Translations under genes and position numbers: made by a program
Notes under the pieces: model-generated
The model's database searches: none
What the model saw: only the letters and a program-made list of their open reading frames with translations
Told to the model about the DNA's origin: nothing
In this document: positions 34,772 to 44,076 of the stretch, one piece after another
Position numbering within the stretch: the first letter of the stretch is position 1
Layout of the letters: each line of letters begins with the position of its first letter
Assembly: GCF_030053135.1 (NCBI RefSeq)
Contig: NZ_CP125652.1
Coordinates: forward strand, 3,342,501-3,406,500
Length of the DNA stretch: 64,000 nt
Direction: 5' to 3'
From: Rhizobium sp. BT04
GTDB taxonomy: Bacteria > Pseudomonadota > Alphaproteobacteria > Rhizobiales > Rhizobiaceae

Positions 34772-35792
34772 CTTCCGCTTTTCGAAAGAATATGTTCAGC
34801 TGGATCTATTCGATGATTTCGGAAATGAAGACAGAGGCGCGGTAGTACAGCAGTACATTAAGTGTATTTCCGACAATAAAGCCAAGCCGATACTCGACAC
34901 CCAGCACCTGTCTAAATTAGTAGGATACACGGAGCAGTTTCTATTTTCCGTTTCTGCTTCTCCGTTGCATTTTTATCGAGAGTATAAAATTGCCAAGAAA
35001 AACGGCGGCGTTCGAACGCTGAATGAGCCATTGCCAACACTAAAGGCAGTGCAAAAATTTATTGCAGGTGAGATTCTGAACGACGTCGAGCCGCATAAAG
35101 TGGCCAAGGCGTTCCGCAAGAATCATACCCTGCGCGGCAACGCAGTCATTCATCGCCGACGACCATTCATGCTGAAGATCGACATCAAAGACTTTTTCTC
35201 AAATATAACTGAGCATGCAATATACACAATGTTTTTTGAGATCGGATATACTCGTCAGGTTTCTCGCCTTCTCACAGGCCTTTGCACACTTAATAACGGC
35301 CTGCCGCAAGGTGCGCCGACAAGCCCGATGCTCTCGAATTTGGTGATGCGGGAATTCGATCACACCGTGTTTGAGCATTGCGTCCAAAACGATATTTTTT
35401 ACACAAGATATGCCGACGACATGGCCTTCAGCGCATCTGATGATCGGGTGAAGTCACTGATCCCTTTCATCCGATCCGAACTGAAAAAATATGGATTAGA
35501 AATAAATCAAAAGAAAACATCGTACTCTGGCCCAGGCGCCCGCAAATACGTAACGGGTATTGTCGTAAATGAGCGTCTAAATGTTCTTCGAATAGATCGG
35601 AAAAATATTCGCCAAGAAATGTATTATATCAGAAAATTTGGAATAAATGGGCATCTTCGAAAGACCAATAACAGTAGTCCAAACTACGTAGATCGGCTGA
35701 TGGGAAGGTTGAACTTCGCTTTTTTCGTGACGAAGGAACCTCATTTCCTTGAAGATATGCGCTACCTGAAAGAACTGAAAAAAGTCCTTTAG
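34764..35792 (+). CDS. ret: Retron reverse transcriptase
   Basis: A 342-residue RT. Catalytic and retron-specific motifs are all present: NAVIH near residue 127 (retron region X, NAxxH), DIKDFFSNI near 140, LPQGAPTSPMLSN near 180, RYADDMAFSA near 215 with the catalytic Asp pair, and YVTGIVVNERLNV near 262 (region Y, VTG). There is no maturase or endonuclease domain, so it is not a group II intron protein. It would prime from the 2'-hydroxyl of the msr G and copy the msd into msDNA. The ATG lies within the a2 arm, so folding of the RNA may limit its translation. Last gene of the retron cassette. Confidence 0.96.
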   Translation: MLNFRFSKEYVQLDLFDDFGNEDRGAVVQQYIKCISDNKAKPILDTQHLSKLVGYTEQFLFSVSASPLHFYREYKIAKKNGGVRTLNEPLPTLKAVQKFIAGEILNDVEPHKVAKAFRKNHTLRGNAVIHRRRPFMLKIDIKDFFSNITEHAIYTMFFEIGYTRQVSRLLTGLCTLNNGLPQGAPTSPMLSNLVMREFDHTVFEHCVQNDIFYTRYADDMAFSASDDRVKSLIPFIRSELKKYGLEINQKKTSYSGPGARKYVTGIVVNERLNVLRIDRKNIRQEMYYIRKFGINGHLRKTNNSSPNYVDRLMGRLNFAFFVTKEPHFLEDMRYLKELKKVL

Positions 35793-35933
35793 ACAAAGAG
35801 AGGTATAAGAATATTTGTTCTTAAACTCTTCGAATCCGACGCGTTGCTATAACGCGCTTCTGTGCTCCGTCGGAAAGTGGCAGAGCTGCGAGATGGCCCC
35901 TCTCCATCGCGTGAGTCGACTCCGGAGGCGGAT

Positions 35934-35980
35934 TACCTCGCATCGATGTGTCGGCCATCTCCGCCGCCGATCTCATCCGA
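35934..35980 (+). pseudogene. Short comM relic at the right edge of the island
   Basis: The stretch containing TCGCATCGATGTGTCGGCC, then ATCTCCGCCGCCGATCT and CATCCGACGGATG, follows intact comM at about 30202-30252 (RIDVPAVSAADLIRPM) with scattered changes. It is the same orientation as the left relic and lies further along the gene, so the island sits inside one decayed comM copy from which the middle and 3' end are missing. Confidence 0.75.
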
Positions 35981-36053
35981 CGGATGCCTGATCTGCTGCG
36001 GAGCTTTCATCCGACTGCAATAAGAGGCTCTGCGGTTCGAGTAGGTGACAACT

Positions 36054-36082
36054 GCAAGACGGTGCGCCGCGCGCCGTCTTGC
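36054..36082. terminator. Inverted repeat after cysK
   Basis: Arms GCAAGACGG and CCGTCTTGC, perfect over 9 bp, with a GC-rich loop, 38 nt past the cysK stop on the minus strand. No T run follows, so a terminator role is only probable. Confidence 0.45.
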
Positions 36083-36119
36083 ATATAGAGCGCCAGGAAA
36101 GCCCCGACCAAGCCTTGCC

Positions 36120-37082
36120 TCAGCTGCCAAGCCCCTCGAACAGCACCGTCGACAGATAACGCTCGGCAAAGGACGGGATGATGATGACGATGTTCTTGCC
36201 GGCATTCTCGGGGCGGATGCCGACCTTGATGGCGGCGGTCAGCGCAGCACCCGAGGAGATGCCGACCGGCACGCCTTCGAGCCTGGCAACCAGGCGCGCC
36301 TGTTCGAAGGCTTCATCGTTGGTGACGGTGACGACCTCGTCATAGATGCCGGTATCGAGGATTTTTGGCGCGAAGCCGGCGCCGATGCCTTGGATCTTGT
36401 GCGGGCCGGGGTTGCCGCCGGAGAGGATCGGCGAGTCGGCGGGTTCGACGGCGATGATCTTGATCTCGGGCTTGCGGCTCTTCAGCACCTGTCCGACGCC
36501 GGTGATCGTGCCGCCGGTGCCGATGCCGGAGACGACGATATCGACCGTGCCGTCGGTATCGTTCCAGATTTCCTCGGCCGTCGTCTTGCGGTGGATCTCG
36601 GGATTGGCCGGGTTTTCGAACTGCTGCGGAATGACGGCATCGGGAAGGGAGGACGCCAGTTCCTCGGCCTTGGCGATGGCGCCCTTCATGCCCTTCGGTC
36701 CCTCGGTCAGCACCAGCTCGGCGCCGAGCAGCGCCAGCATCTTGCGGCGCTCGACCGACATCGTTTCCGGCATGGTGAGGATCAGCCGATAACCTTTGGC
36801 GGCGGCGGCAAAGGCAAGCGCGATACCGGTGTTGCCGGAGGTCGGCTCGATCAGCACCGTCTTGCCGGGGGTGATCTTGCCCTGCGCTTCGAGGCTTTCG
36901 ATCATCGCCACGCCGATGCGATCCTTGACCGAGGCGATCGGGTTGAAGAATTCGAGCTTGCCGATCAGGTTGGCGACGACGCCCTTTTCCCGCGCCAGCT
37001 TGTCGAAGCGCACGAGCGGCGTATCGCCGATGGTCTCGGTGATCGAGGAATAGATGCGGCCGCGGCCGGGCTTGTGCGACAT
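36120..37082 (-). CDS. cysK: Cysteine synthase A
   Basis: A 320-residue PLP-dependent O-acetylserine sulfhydrylase that makes cysteine from O-acetylserine and sulfide. The PLP lysine lies in [13 protein letters not shown] near residue 53; the substrate loop is [12 protein letters not shown] near residue 80; phosphate of PLP is bound by [13 protein letters not shown] near residue 186. Length is standard. It is convergent with comM across the island, and a relic of its 3' end lies at 30661. Confidence 0.96.
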   Translation of the reverse strand: MSHKPGRGRIYSSITETIGDTPLVRFDKLAREKGVVANLIGKLEFFNPIASVKDRIGVAMIESLEAQGKITPGKTVLIEPTSGNTGIALAFAAAAKGYRLILTMPETMSVERRKMLALLGAELVLTEGPKGMKGAIAKAEELASSLPDAVIPQQFENPANPEIHRKTTAEEIWNDTDGTVDIVVSGIGTGGTITGVGQVLKSRKPEIKIIAVEPADSPILSGGNPGPHKIQGIGAGFAPKILDTGIYDEVVTVTNDEAFEQARLVARLEGVPVGISSGAALTAAIKVGIRPENAGKNIVIIIPSFAERYLSTVLFEGLGS

Positions 37083-37227
37083 GGGTGTTCTCCCTTTGAA
37101 ATCCTGACCCTGGAATCGAGGGGGAGAATAGGGTCAAAGCCCGGTCTAGGCCAGAGCGCGTTCGCCCTGCAGGCACGATCAGGAGAGAAAAAAACCTTTG
37201 GAAACCGTTTCTTGCCGAATGTTTATT

Positions 37228-37845
37228 TCAGGCAGCCCGCGTGGCGATGAAGGCCGCCGTGCCGGCGAGGATGCCTGATGCAACCCGGTTCAGCACCTGC
37301 AAGGCGCGCGGCTTTTTCAGCATCGTCCTGGCCCGCGAGGCAAGCAGCATATAGGGCACCAGCACGATGATCAGCACCACGAAGGTTACAGTGAGCAGCA
37401 GCGCGTAGTCACGCAGCCCGATATTGCCGATATCGATCAGCGTCGGCGCAAGGGCGACATAAAACAGCATCGTCTTCGGATTGCCGAGCGTCACCAGCAG
37501 GCCGGAGAGGAAGGATAGGCCGATATTGCTGGATTTCTTCGCGGCGATATCCTGCGGCAGCAGTCCCGCCGTCCAGAGTTTCCAGGCGATGTAGCCGAGA
37601 TAGAGGGCGCCGGCGATCTTGATGGCGACGAACACCTCGGTGAAGGTCTGCGCCACGAAGGCAAGGCCGAGAATGACCGCGGTGAGATAGGTCATGTCGC
37701 CGAGCACCAGGCCGAGACCCATGAAGAAGGTCTCGCGGAAATTCGAGCCGAGCGCGCGGGCGACGATCGCGGTGATCCCGGGTCCCGGAATGGCCGCGGC
37801 GATGAACAGCGCTCCGGCATAGGCGATCAGGGCGGTGAGGCTCAC
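37228..37845 (-). CDS. LysE family amino acid exporter
   Basis: A 205-residue inner-membrane protein of the LysE/RhtB superfamily with about six transmembrane segments. Typical N terminus AGALFIAAAIPGPGITAIVARAL and GLGLVLGDMTYLTAVILGLAF near residue 44, with later GNPKTMLFYVALAPTLID near residue 121. It probably exports an amino acid or similar small solute. Single gene upstream of cysK on the same strand, 145 nt apart. Confidence 0.88.
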   Translation of the reverse strand: MSLTALIAYAGALFIAAAIPGPGITAIVARALGSNFRETFFMGLGLVLGDMTYLTAVILGLAFVAQTFTEVFVAIKIAGALYLGYIAWKLWTAGLLPQDIAAKKSSNIGLSFLSGLLVTLGNPKTMLFYVALAPTLIDIGNIGLRDYALLLTVTFVVLIIVLVPYMLLASRARTMLKKPRALQVLNRVASGILAGTAAFIATRAA

Positions 37846-38077
37846 CTTTCATATCCACTGGATTGGCTGAACCTCTCTATATCGCGTGTTGAAGCTTCAT
37901 CAATGCTTCGACGCTGATCAGTCCATAAGCATCAGGAATAGGTCCGCTGAACCATGATCCACTTGGAAAGCGATCCGGCCTTGCTAGTTTTCTCTCTGCA
38001 CGCGCCCTCGGCGTCCTGCGCGCTTCTCGAAGAGGAGCGCGGCGCTGTAGCGATTTTCATCACCAAGGAGAGAATGG

Positions 38078-38596
38078 ATGTCCCCTAGCTCAGCCGAAAC
38101 CCGCAGGCTTTCGCCCCTCAAGACGCCGTCCAGCCTGTCGGCCAACGCCATCACCGATATTTCGGCGGCGCTGACCGCGCTGCTCATCGATGTCTTTACG
38201 CTTTACGTGAAGACCAAGAATTTCCACTGGCACATGTCCGGCCCGCATTTTCGCGACTATCATCTGCTGCTCGACGAACAGGCCGAGCAGATCTTCGCGA
38301 TGACCGACGACATTGCCGAGCGTGCCCGCAAGATCGGCGGCACGACGCTGCGCTCCATCGGCCAAATCGCCCGCCAGCAGCGCATTGCCGACAATGACGC
38401 GGATTTCGTCACGCCGGAGGACATGCTGTCGGAACTGCGCGAGGACAATGCGCAGCTCGTTTCGCTGCTGCGCGAGGTGCATGACCTCTGCGACGAGCAT
38501 AATGATGTCGCAACGGCCAGCCTGATCGAGAACTGGATCGACGAGGGCGAGCGCCGCACCTGGTTCCTGTTCGAAACGACGCGCCCGCAGAGGTAA
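38078..38596 (+). CDS. dps: Dps family DNA-protection ferritin
   Basis: A 172-residue Dps/ferritin-like protein that forms a dodecamer, oxidises and stores iron and shields DNA. Ferroxidase-site residues are visible in KTKNFHWHMSGPHFRDYHLLLDEQAEQIF (residues 46-74), with the His pair, Asp and Glu of the dinuclear centre. The N-terminal tail carries a few basic residues. Preceded by AAGGAGAG. Single gene. Confidence 0.93.
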   Translation: MSPSSAETRRLSPLKTPSSLSANAITDISAALTALLIDVFTLYVKTKNFHWHMSGPHFRDYHLLLDEQAEQIFAMTDDIAERARKIGGTTLRSIGQIARQQRIADNDADFVTPEDMLSELREDNAQLVSLLREVHDLCDEHNDVATASLIENWIDEGERRTWFLFETTRPQR

Positions 38597-38630
38597 TGTC
38601 GGCAACCGGGCGTGTCAGAGCGCCCGGTTC

Positions 38631-39533
38631 TCAGCTCTCCACCGCCCGCGGCCGCAGCCAGCGCGGCGTCCAGCCGAGATTCATCCCGGCGGCGGCAAGC
38701 AAGATGATTGCCGCACCTAATATCTGCATCGGCTGCAGCGCATGGCCGAAGGCCAGCCGGTCGACGAGGATCGCCGCGATCGGGTAGATGAAGGACAGCG
38801 CGCCGGTGAGATGTGTCGGCAGCCGCTGGATCGCGCCGTAGAGCAGCACATACATCAGCCCGGTATGGACGACGCCAACGGTGACGAGGATTGCCCAGCC
38901 CCCGACATCCTGCGGCGGATGGGAAAAGTCGGTCATCGGGGCCAGCATCAGCATGCCGGTGGCGACCTGGATGAGCGCGATCAGATGCGGCGGCGTGCCT
39001 TTCAGCCATTTCGCGGCAAGGGCTGCGAGCGCGTAGAAGAAAGCGGCACCGAGCGCCATCAGGATGCCGAGGCCGTAACCCTCCGATGCCGCCCCGCCTG
39101 TCTCCGGTTTTGCCTCGACGATGGCAATCATGCCGGCGAAGGAAAGTGTCAGCCAGAACAGCTTGGTGGCGGTGATCTTCTCGCCGAGAAAGAGCGCGCC
39201 GAGCACCAGCAGCATGAAAGGCTGGGTGTTATAAACCGTCGTCGCGATCGAAATCGTCGCATGTGAATAGGAGGCAAACAGCAAGAGCCAGTTCAAGACG
39301 ATGGCGACGCCGCCAAAAATGGCGATGCCGAAGGCGCGCAACGTGATGATGCCGGGCCGTAGCAGCCCGAGAGCACCGCAGATGACCAGCAAGGTGAGCG
39401 CGCCGAACAGGCAGCGCCAGAAGACCACGCCGCTGACAGGCTGGCCCGACATGACGACGAACCAGCCGATCGTCCCCGAGATCAGCATCGCTGCCGTCAT
39501 TTCCACTGTGCCCCGTCTGATGTCGCTGCCCAT
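38631..39533 (-). CDS. EamA/DMT family transporter
   Basis: A 300-residue drug/metabolite-transporter protein with ten predicted transmembrane segments in two EamA repeats (AAMLISGTIGWFVVMSGQPVSGVVFWRCLFG and GILMALGAAFFYALAALAAKWL). Substrate unknown. The start at 39533 is decided by GGAGG 6 nt upstream of the ATG; longer readings lack a site. It is divergent from an Lrp-type regulator, which probably controls it and points to an amino acid substrate. Confidence 0.87.
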   Translation of the reverse strand: MGSDIRRGTVEMTAAMLISGTIGWFVVMSGQPVSGVVFWRCLFGALTLLVICGALGLLRPGIITLRAFGIAIFGGVAIVLNWLLLFASYSHATISIATTVYNTQPFMLLVLGALFLGEKITATKLFWLTLSFAGMIAIVEAKPETGGAASEGYGLGILMALGAAFFYALAALAAKWLKGTPPHLIALIQVATGMLMLAPMTDFSHPPQDVGGWAILVTVGVVHTGLMYVLLYGAIQRLPTHLTGALSFIYPIAAILVDRLAFGHALQPMQILGAAIILLAAAGMNLGWTPRWLRPRAVES

Positions 39534-39645
39534 GATAACCTCCGCTTTCGAAGACATGAGAATATTGCGGCGGGAGACGATTTTATATAATGATAAAAAG
39601 GAAGATGGCCGATATCGCCTAATCATAAGAGGGAAATAGGTAGCC

Positions 39646-40110
39646 GTGGCTAATGACGTGCAATCGTTCGACGAAATCGATCAGGCCATTCTGGAGGCGC
39701 TGGCCGGCAATGCCCGGATCTCGCTGAAGGAGTTGGCGCAAGAGGTCGGCCTCTCCTCGCCGAGTGCCGCCGAGCGCCTGCGCCGGCTGGAGGAACGCGG
39801 CGTCATCAAGGCCTTCACCATCGATCTCGATCCCGCCGCCGTCGGTTATCCCCTGCAGGCGATCGTGCGTGTGCGCCCGCTGCCGGGACAGCTGCACATC
39901 GTCGAGCGCATCATCCAGGACATTCCTGAAATCGTCGAATGCGACAAGGTGACGGGCGAGGATTGCTTCATCGCCCGCCTGGTCATCCGCTCGATGTCGG
40001 AACTGGACGGCCTCCTCGACCGGGTTGCCGAAAGGGCGGAGACCAACACCTCGATGATCAAAGCCTCACCCGTCAAACGACGCCTGCCGCCGCTGTCCCG
40101 CCGGAAATAG
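39646..40110 (+). CDS. Lrp/AsnC family transcriptional regulator
   Basis: A 154-residue regulator with an N-terminal helix-turn-helix (DQAILEALAGNARISLKELAQEVGLSSPSAAERLRRLEERG) and a C-terminal RAM/AsnC ligand domain (VGYPLQAIVRVRPLPGQLHIVERII, VTGEDCFIARLVIRSM). Start is GTG with GAGGG upstream. It is divergent from the EamA transporter gene with a 112-nt gap, the usual layout for an amino-acid-sensing regulator and its exporter target. Confidence 0.92.
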   Translation: MANDVQSFDEIDQAILEALAGNARISLKELAQEVGLSSPSAAERLRRLEERGVIKAFTIDLDPAAVGYPLQAIVRVRPLPGQLHIVERIIQDIPEIVECDKVTGEDCFIARLVIRSMSELDGLLDRVAERAETNTSMIKASPVKRRLPPLSRRK

Positions 40111-40181
40111 ACGGACGTCCGGGCCGCCTCTGAAGTCGCCACCGACGATACTGAAAAGGGGAGACTTCGTGCTGGCGTCGC

Positions 40182-40964
40182 CTAACGAGTTTCTGATTTG
40201 CCGCCGTCCAGAACATCCCGCAGGCATTTTTCAAACGGATTTTTTTCATCGATGAGAGACTGACACTCACGAATTGCATATGCCGCCGCCATTTCAGCGT
40301 TGATCCTAAACCCGGGAATTCTTCCGGGATTGAAAGTCGCAGCATCTCGGCCAAAAGCATCTTTAAGTCCAATCGTTTGCAGCAGAACTCCATACAGGCA
40401 GCCCACCGGATTGATGTTGCGGTCGACGAGCACATTGACAACCGGATTTCCTATCCGGCTCTCGCGATAGCATGTCGACGCGTCCGACGTGCTTCGGAGG
40501 GTGTCTATATCGTGAACTGCTATTTGGCCCAATTTTGCCAGTTTCAGTACATCACGATCGATGAATACGTCGAATGTCTGCGTATTTGACGGCTGGTTCT
40601 GATCACCGAAAGGCACATATGGCACCGCAGACGAGTAATCTATGGATCTACTGGCATTGAGATTGATACTGATCTCCGCGTAAGCGCTGATCGCAGAGAA
40701 GACGCGCAAAAGCTCAATCTGAAAAGATTGAATATCGCTCCTCTCCATACCCTTTGCATTGAGGACGATGTTGATCTCGATTGTTTTGTCGATGTCGAGA
40801 ATCGGCACCGTCGATTTCGCCATTGCAAATGCGACGATCTCTTCCACAGACAACGAAGAGCGAATCGACTGAAGCTTTGTTGAATCGATCGCAAGCGTCG
40901 GTGTCGCAACGAGTGCTGCAGCCAGCATTGCAATCACGCGCCATGTCGCGCCCTTAAATCGCAT
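40182..40964 (-). CDS. Secreted hypothetical protein
   Basis: A 260-residue protein with a Sec signal (VIAMLAAALVATPTLA, cleavage before IDSTK) and a soluble domain with Cys residues in STCYRES, VGCLYGVLLQTIGL and CLRDVLDG. The pattern of a Cys-containing loop before a LQTIGLKDAF helix recalls the DUF2927 family of secreted proteins, but I cannot be sure. Start is the ATG with GGGGGAAC upstream. The neighbours, an Lrp regulator and dut, give no functional clue. Confidence 0.7.
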   Translation of the reverse strand: MRFKGATWRVIAMLAAALVATPTLAIDSTKLQSIRSSLSVEEIVAFAMAKSTVPILDIDKTIEINIVLNAKGMERSDIQSFQIELLRVFSAISAYAEISINLNASRSIDYSSAVPYVPFGDQNQPSNTQTFDVFIDRDVLKLAKLGQIAVHDIDTLRSTSDASTCYRESRIGNPVVNVLVDRNINPVGCLYGVLLQTIGLKDAFGRDAATFNPGRIPGFRINAEMAAAYAIRECQSLIDEKNPFEKCLRDVLDGGKSETR

Positions 40965-41034
40965 AAGTTCCCCCGAGAATGCTGTTCCTGCCATTCATCA
41001 ACCGACCAATGGCTTGAATGGTCTAATTGGCCAA

Positions 41035-41505
41035 TCACACACCGGTGGAGCCGAAGCCGCCTGCGCCGCGCGCCGTTTCGCTGGCTTCGGGGATCTCCGC
41101 CACCCGTGCCTGCGTCACCGGCGCGATCACCATCTGGGCGATGCGCATGCCGCGCTCGATGATGAAGGGCTCTTCGCCGAGATTGATAAGCAGCACCTTC
41201 ACTTCACCGCGATAGTCGCTGTCGACGGTGCCGGGCGTATTCAGGCAGGTGATGCCGTTCTTGAAGGCAAGGCCGGAGCGCGGTCGCACCTGTCCTTCGA
41301 AACCTTCCGGGATTTCGAAGATGAAGCCGGTCGGCACCAGCGCCCGCTTGCCGGGCAGAAGTGTCAGCGGGGCCGCCTCGTCGACGGCGGCGCGCAGGTC
41401 CATACCGGCCGCTCCCTTGCTTTCATAGGCAGGCAGGTCGAGGCCTTCGCCGTTGGCCAAGCGGATGAGGTTCAGCGTCGGTCTGATATCGTGATGAATG
41501 GTCAT
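41035..41505 (-). CDS. dut: dUTP diphosphatase
   Basis: A 156-residue trimeric dUTPase that hydrolyses dUTP to dUMP, keeping uracil out of DNA and feeding dTMP synthesis. The conserved motifs are present: [20 protein letters not shown] near residue 76, [11 protein letters not shown] near 92, [12 protein letters not shown] near 118 and the flexible C-terminal [11 protein letters not shown]. Single gene. Confidence 0.97.
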   Translation of the reverse strand: MTIHHDIRPTLNLIRLANGEGLDLPAYESKGAAGMDLRAAVDEAAPLTLLPGKRALVPTGFIFEIPEGFEGQVRPRSGLAFKNGITCLNTPGTVDSDYRGEVKVLLINLGEEPFIIERGMRIAQMVIAPVTQARVAEIPEASETARGAGGFGSTGV

Positions 41506-41595
41506 GGCCCATTACTTTGCGCGTGGAAGGGCAAGGTCAATTGCAAAGCCGGCCTTTAGTCGCTAGTTAAGCGGCAATTCCACAGGATTCACATT

Positions 41596-43179
41596 ATGGC
41601 CGAAAGTCTCGCCGAGGCGGTCTCCCGCCGCCGCACATTCGCTATTATCGCCCACCCGGACGCGGGCAAGACGACGCTCACCGAAAAGCTGCTGCTGTTC
41701 GGCGGCGCCATTCAGCTTGCCGGCGAAGTCAAGGCGAAGAAGGATCGCATGCAGACGCGCTCGGACTGGATGAAGATCGAGCGCGAACGCGGCATCTCGG
41801 TCGTCACCTCGGTGATGACCTTTGAATATAACGACAATGTCTTCAATATCCTCGACACGCCGGGTCACGAGGATTTCGCCGACGACACCTATCGCACGCT
41901 GACGGCCGTCGATGCCGCGGTCATGGTCATCGATGCCGCCAAGGGTATCGAGCCGCGCACGCTGAAGCTTTTCGAAGTTTGCCGCATGCGCGATATCCCG
42001 ATCATCACCTTCATCAACAAGATGGACCGCGAAAGCCGCGATCCCTTCGAGATCCTCGACGAGGTGGAAGAGAAGCTGGCGCTGGATACGGCGCCGATCA
42101 CCTGGCCGATCGGCCGCTCGAAGACCTTCTGCGGCTCCTACAATATTGCCGCCAACACCGTGCGCGGATCGGATACCGAAGTCGAGGGAACGCCGGTAAA
42201 CGGCCCGCAGAGCGTGGCCGGCAGACTGCCGGAAAACGAACGCCAGGCCTTCGTCGAGGAGACGGAATTGGCGATCGAGGCCTGCCGTCCGTTCGACCGC
42301 CAAGCCTTCCTGGAAGGCCACATGACGCCGGTCTTCTTCGGTTCGGCGCTGCGCAATTACGGCGTTCGCGACCTCATCAACGCGCTCGGCGAGTTTGCGC
42401 CGCCGCCGCGTGACCAGGTCGCCGATACCAGGACGGTGCACGCCACCGACGACAAGATGACGGCCTTCGTCTTCAAGATCCAGGCCAATATGGATCCCAA
42501 CCACCGCGACCGCATCGCCTTTGCCCGCATCTGCTCCGGCAAGCTCGAGCGCGGCATGAAGGCAAGGCTTGCCCGCACCGGCAAGCAGCTCGGCCTGACG
42601 GCGCCGCAATTCTTCTTCGCGTCGCAGCGCCAGCTCGCCGACACCGCCTATGCCGGCGACGTCGTCGGCATTCCCAACCACGGCACGCTCCGCATCGGCG
42701 ATACGCTGACCGAGGGTGAATCGCTGGTCTTCCAGGGTGTGCCGAACTTCTCGCCGGAGATCCTGCGCCGGGTGCGCCTGGAAGACGCGATGAAGGCGAA
42801 GAAGCTCAAGGAAGCTCTGCAGCAGATGGCCGAAGAGGGCGTCGTCCAGCTGTTTTCGCCGGAAGACGGCTCGCCGGCAATCGTCGGCGTCGTCGGCGCC
42901 CTGCAGCTCGACGTGTTGAAGGAGCGGCTGATGGCCGAATACGGCCTGCCGGTCTCCTTCGAAATGTCGCGTTTCTCCGTCTGCCGCTGGATCTCGGCCG
43001 ATCAGCCCGCCGATCTGGAAAAATTCCTCACCGTCAAGCGCGGCGATATCGCCCGCGACCTCGACGGCGATCCGGTCTTCCTCGCCCAGGACGGCTTCTC
43101 GCTGCGTTACGAGTCCGAGCGTTATCCGGCAATCAAGATGGTCGCGATCAAGGAATATCACGCCGCCAAGGCGGCGTGA
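41596..43179 (+). CDS. prfC: Peptide chain release factor 3
   Basis: A 527-residue translational GTPase that recycles RF1/RF2 after termination. G motifs: AHPDAGKTTLTEKLL near residue 18, DTPGHEDF near residue 88 and NKMD near residue 142; the C-terminal domains follow in standard order. It converges with a LysR regulator 3 nt beyond its stop. A long minus-strand reading frame across it is a GC artefact. Confidence 0.97.
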   Translation: MAESLAEAVSRRRTFAIIAHPDAGKTTLTEKLLLFGGAIQLAGEVKAKKDRMQTRSDWMKIERERGISVVTSVMTFEYNDNVFNILDTPGHEDFADDTYRTLTAVDAAVMVIDAAKGIEPRTLKLFEVCRMRDIPIITFINKMDRESRDPFEILDEVEEKLALDTAPITWPIGRSKTFCGSYNIAANTVRGSDTEVEGTPVNGPQSVAGRLPENERQAFVEETELAIEACRPFDRQAFLEGHMTPVFFGSALRNYGVRDLINALGEFAPPPRDQVADTRTVHATDDKMTAFVFKIQANMDPNHRDRIAFARICSGKLERGMKARLARTGKQLGLTAPQFFFASQRQLADTAYAGDVVGIPNHGTLRIGDTLTEGESLVFQGVPNFSPEILRRVRLEDAMKAKKLKEALQQMAEEGVVQLFSPEDGSPAIVGVVGALQLDVLKERLMAEYGLPVSFEMSRFSVCRWISADQPADLEKFLTVKRGDIARDLDGDPVFLAQDGFSLRYESERYPAIKMVAIKEYHAAKAA

Positions 43180-43182
43180 TAG

Positions 43183-44076
43183 CTAACCGCCGAGCCGCTC
43201 GGCCAGGAAATCGACGACGGCGCGCACCGCCGGCAGCTGGCCGCGCCGGTGCGGCATAAGGATCGTCGTCTCGATGCTGCCGGCCGTCCATTCCGGCAGC
43301 ACCCGCACCAGCCGCCCATCTGCCAGCGCCTTCCGGCAGACGGATGTCGGCAGGCAGGTAATGCCAAGCCCGGCAGCGGCCGTTTCCATCAGGACATAGG
43401 GCTCATCCGCCGCCATGACGGATTGCAGTGTCACGAGTGCCTCATCGCCGTCATCGGAGGTGAGCCGCCACTGGTTCTCCGTCAGGCTGGTCATGATCGT
43501 TGCGTGCTCGACCAGCTCCTCCGGCCGGCGCGGTTGTCCGTGCGTACTGATATAATCCGGCGAAGCCAGAACGAGGAAAGGGTGGCTGGCGAGCTTCCGC
43601 TGCACCAGCGCCGAATCCGGCAGCGGCCCGCGGTGGCTGCGCAGCGCGATATCGAAGCCTTCCTGCACGATATCGACGAAGCGGTCCGTTACGTGAACGG
43701 AGAGCCGAAGCTTCGGATATCGCGCTGCCAGCGCCGGCAGATGTTCCGTCAGGGTGAACTGCGCCGTCGGCACCGAGGCGGTGAGGCGAACGCTGCCGGC
43801 CGGTTCAGCCAGATGTCGCCGCACGATGCCTTCGGCCATTTCCGCCTCGATGATCGAGGCCTGGGCATGCTGAAAAAATTCCCGGCCGAGCTCGGTCAGC
43901 GCGAAGCTGCGCGACGTGCGCTGGATCAGCCGGACGCCGAGGCGCCCCTCCAGCTCGGCAACCCGCTTGCTGACGGTCGATTTCGGAATGCCGAGATGTC
44001 TGGCGGCGGCGGTAAAACTGCCGCTGTCGACGGCCTGGACGAAGAGATGAAGATCGTTGAGGTTGAAAGGCGCCAT
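43183..44076 (-). CDS. LysR family transcriptional regulator
   Basis: A 297-residue LysR-type regulator. N-terminal helix-turn-helix: NLNDLHLFVQAVDSGSFTAAARHLGIPKSTVSKRVAELE; the rest is a periplasmic-binding-like effector domain. Start at 44076 gives the standard spacing to the DNA-binding domain. It is divergent from the GST gene at 44191 with a 114-nt gap, so it probably regulates that gene and itself. Confidence 0.9.
   Translation of the reverse strand: MAPFNLNDLHLFVQAVDSGSFTAAARHLGIPKSTVSKRVAELEGRLGVRLIQRTSRSFALTELGREFFQHAQASIIEAEMAEGIVRRHLAEPAGSVRLTASVPTAQFTLTEHLPALAARYPKLRLSVHVTDRFVDIVQEGFDIALRSHRGPLPDSALVQRKLASHPFLVLASPDYISTHGQPRRPEELVEHATIMTSLTENQWRLTSDDGDEALVTLQSVMAADEPYVLMETAAAGLGITCLPTSVCRKALADGRLVRVLPEWTAGSIETTILMPHRRGQLPAVRAVVDFLAERLGG

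Larger units (their letters stand above)
31060..35935. mobile_element. Genomic island carrying lysozyme, M48 peptidase and a retron
   Basis: About 4.9 kb visibly AT-richer than its surroundings, with different codon usage, flanked by comM relics on both sides. It holds four confident protein genes, one small winged-helix gene and a structured RNA. No integrase, transposase or clear direct-repeat ends were found, so the mode of entry is unknown; capture by homologous recombination within the duplicated comM or loss of the mobility gene are both possible. Confidence 0.75.
35793..36119. other. Intergenic region at the right end of the island
   Basis: About 330 nt without a gene. It contains the end of the AT-rich island, a short comM relic (35934-35980) and an inverted repeat (36054-36082) next to the cysK 3' end. 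Confidence 0.6.

Noticed and set aside
34764..35792. Group II intron or diversity-generating retroelement RT
   Set aside because: No maturase or endonuclease domain, no template/variable repeat pair, and retron-specific NAxxH and VTG motifs are present.
31060..35935. Prophage remnant as an explanation of the lysozyme
   Set aside because: No holin, spanin, structural, integrase or repressor gene is present, and the lysozyme has a Sec signal and is paired with a peptidase.
41563..43161. A 532-residue minus-strand reading frame opposite prfC
   Set aside because: It exactly mirrors a core gene, has no family motif and no ribosome site.
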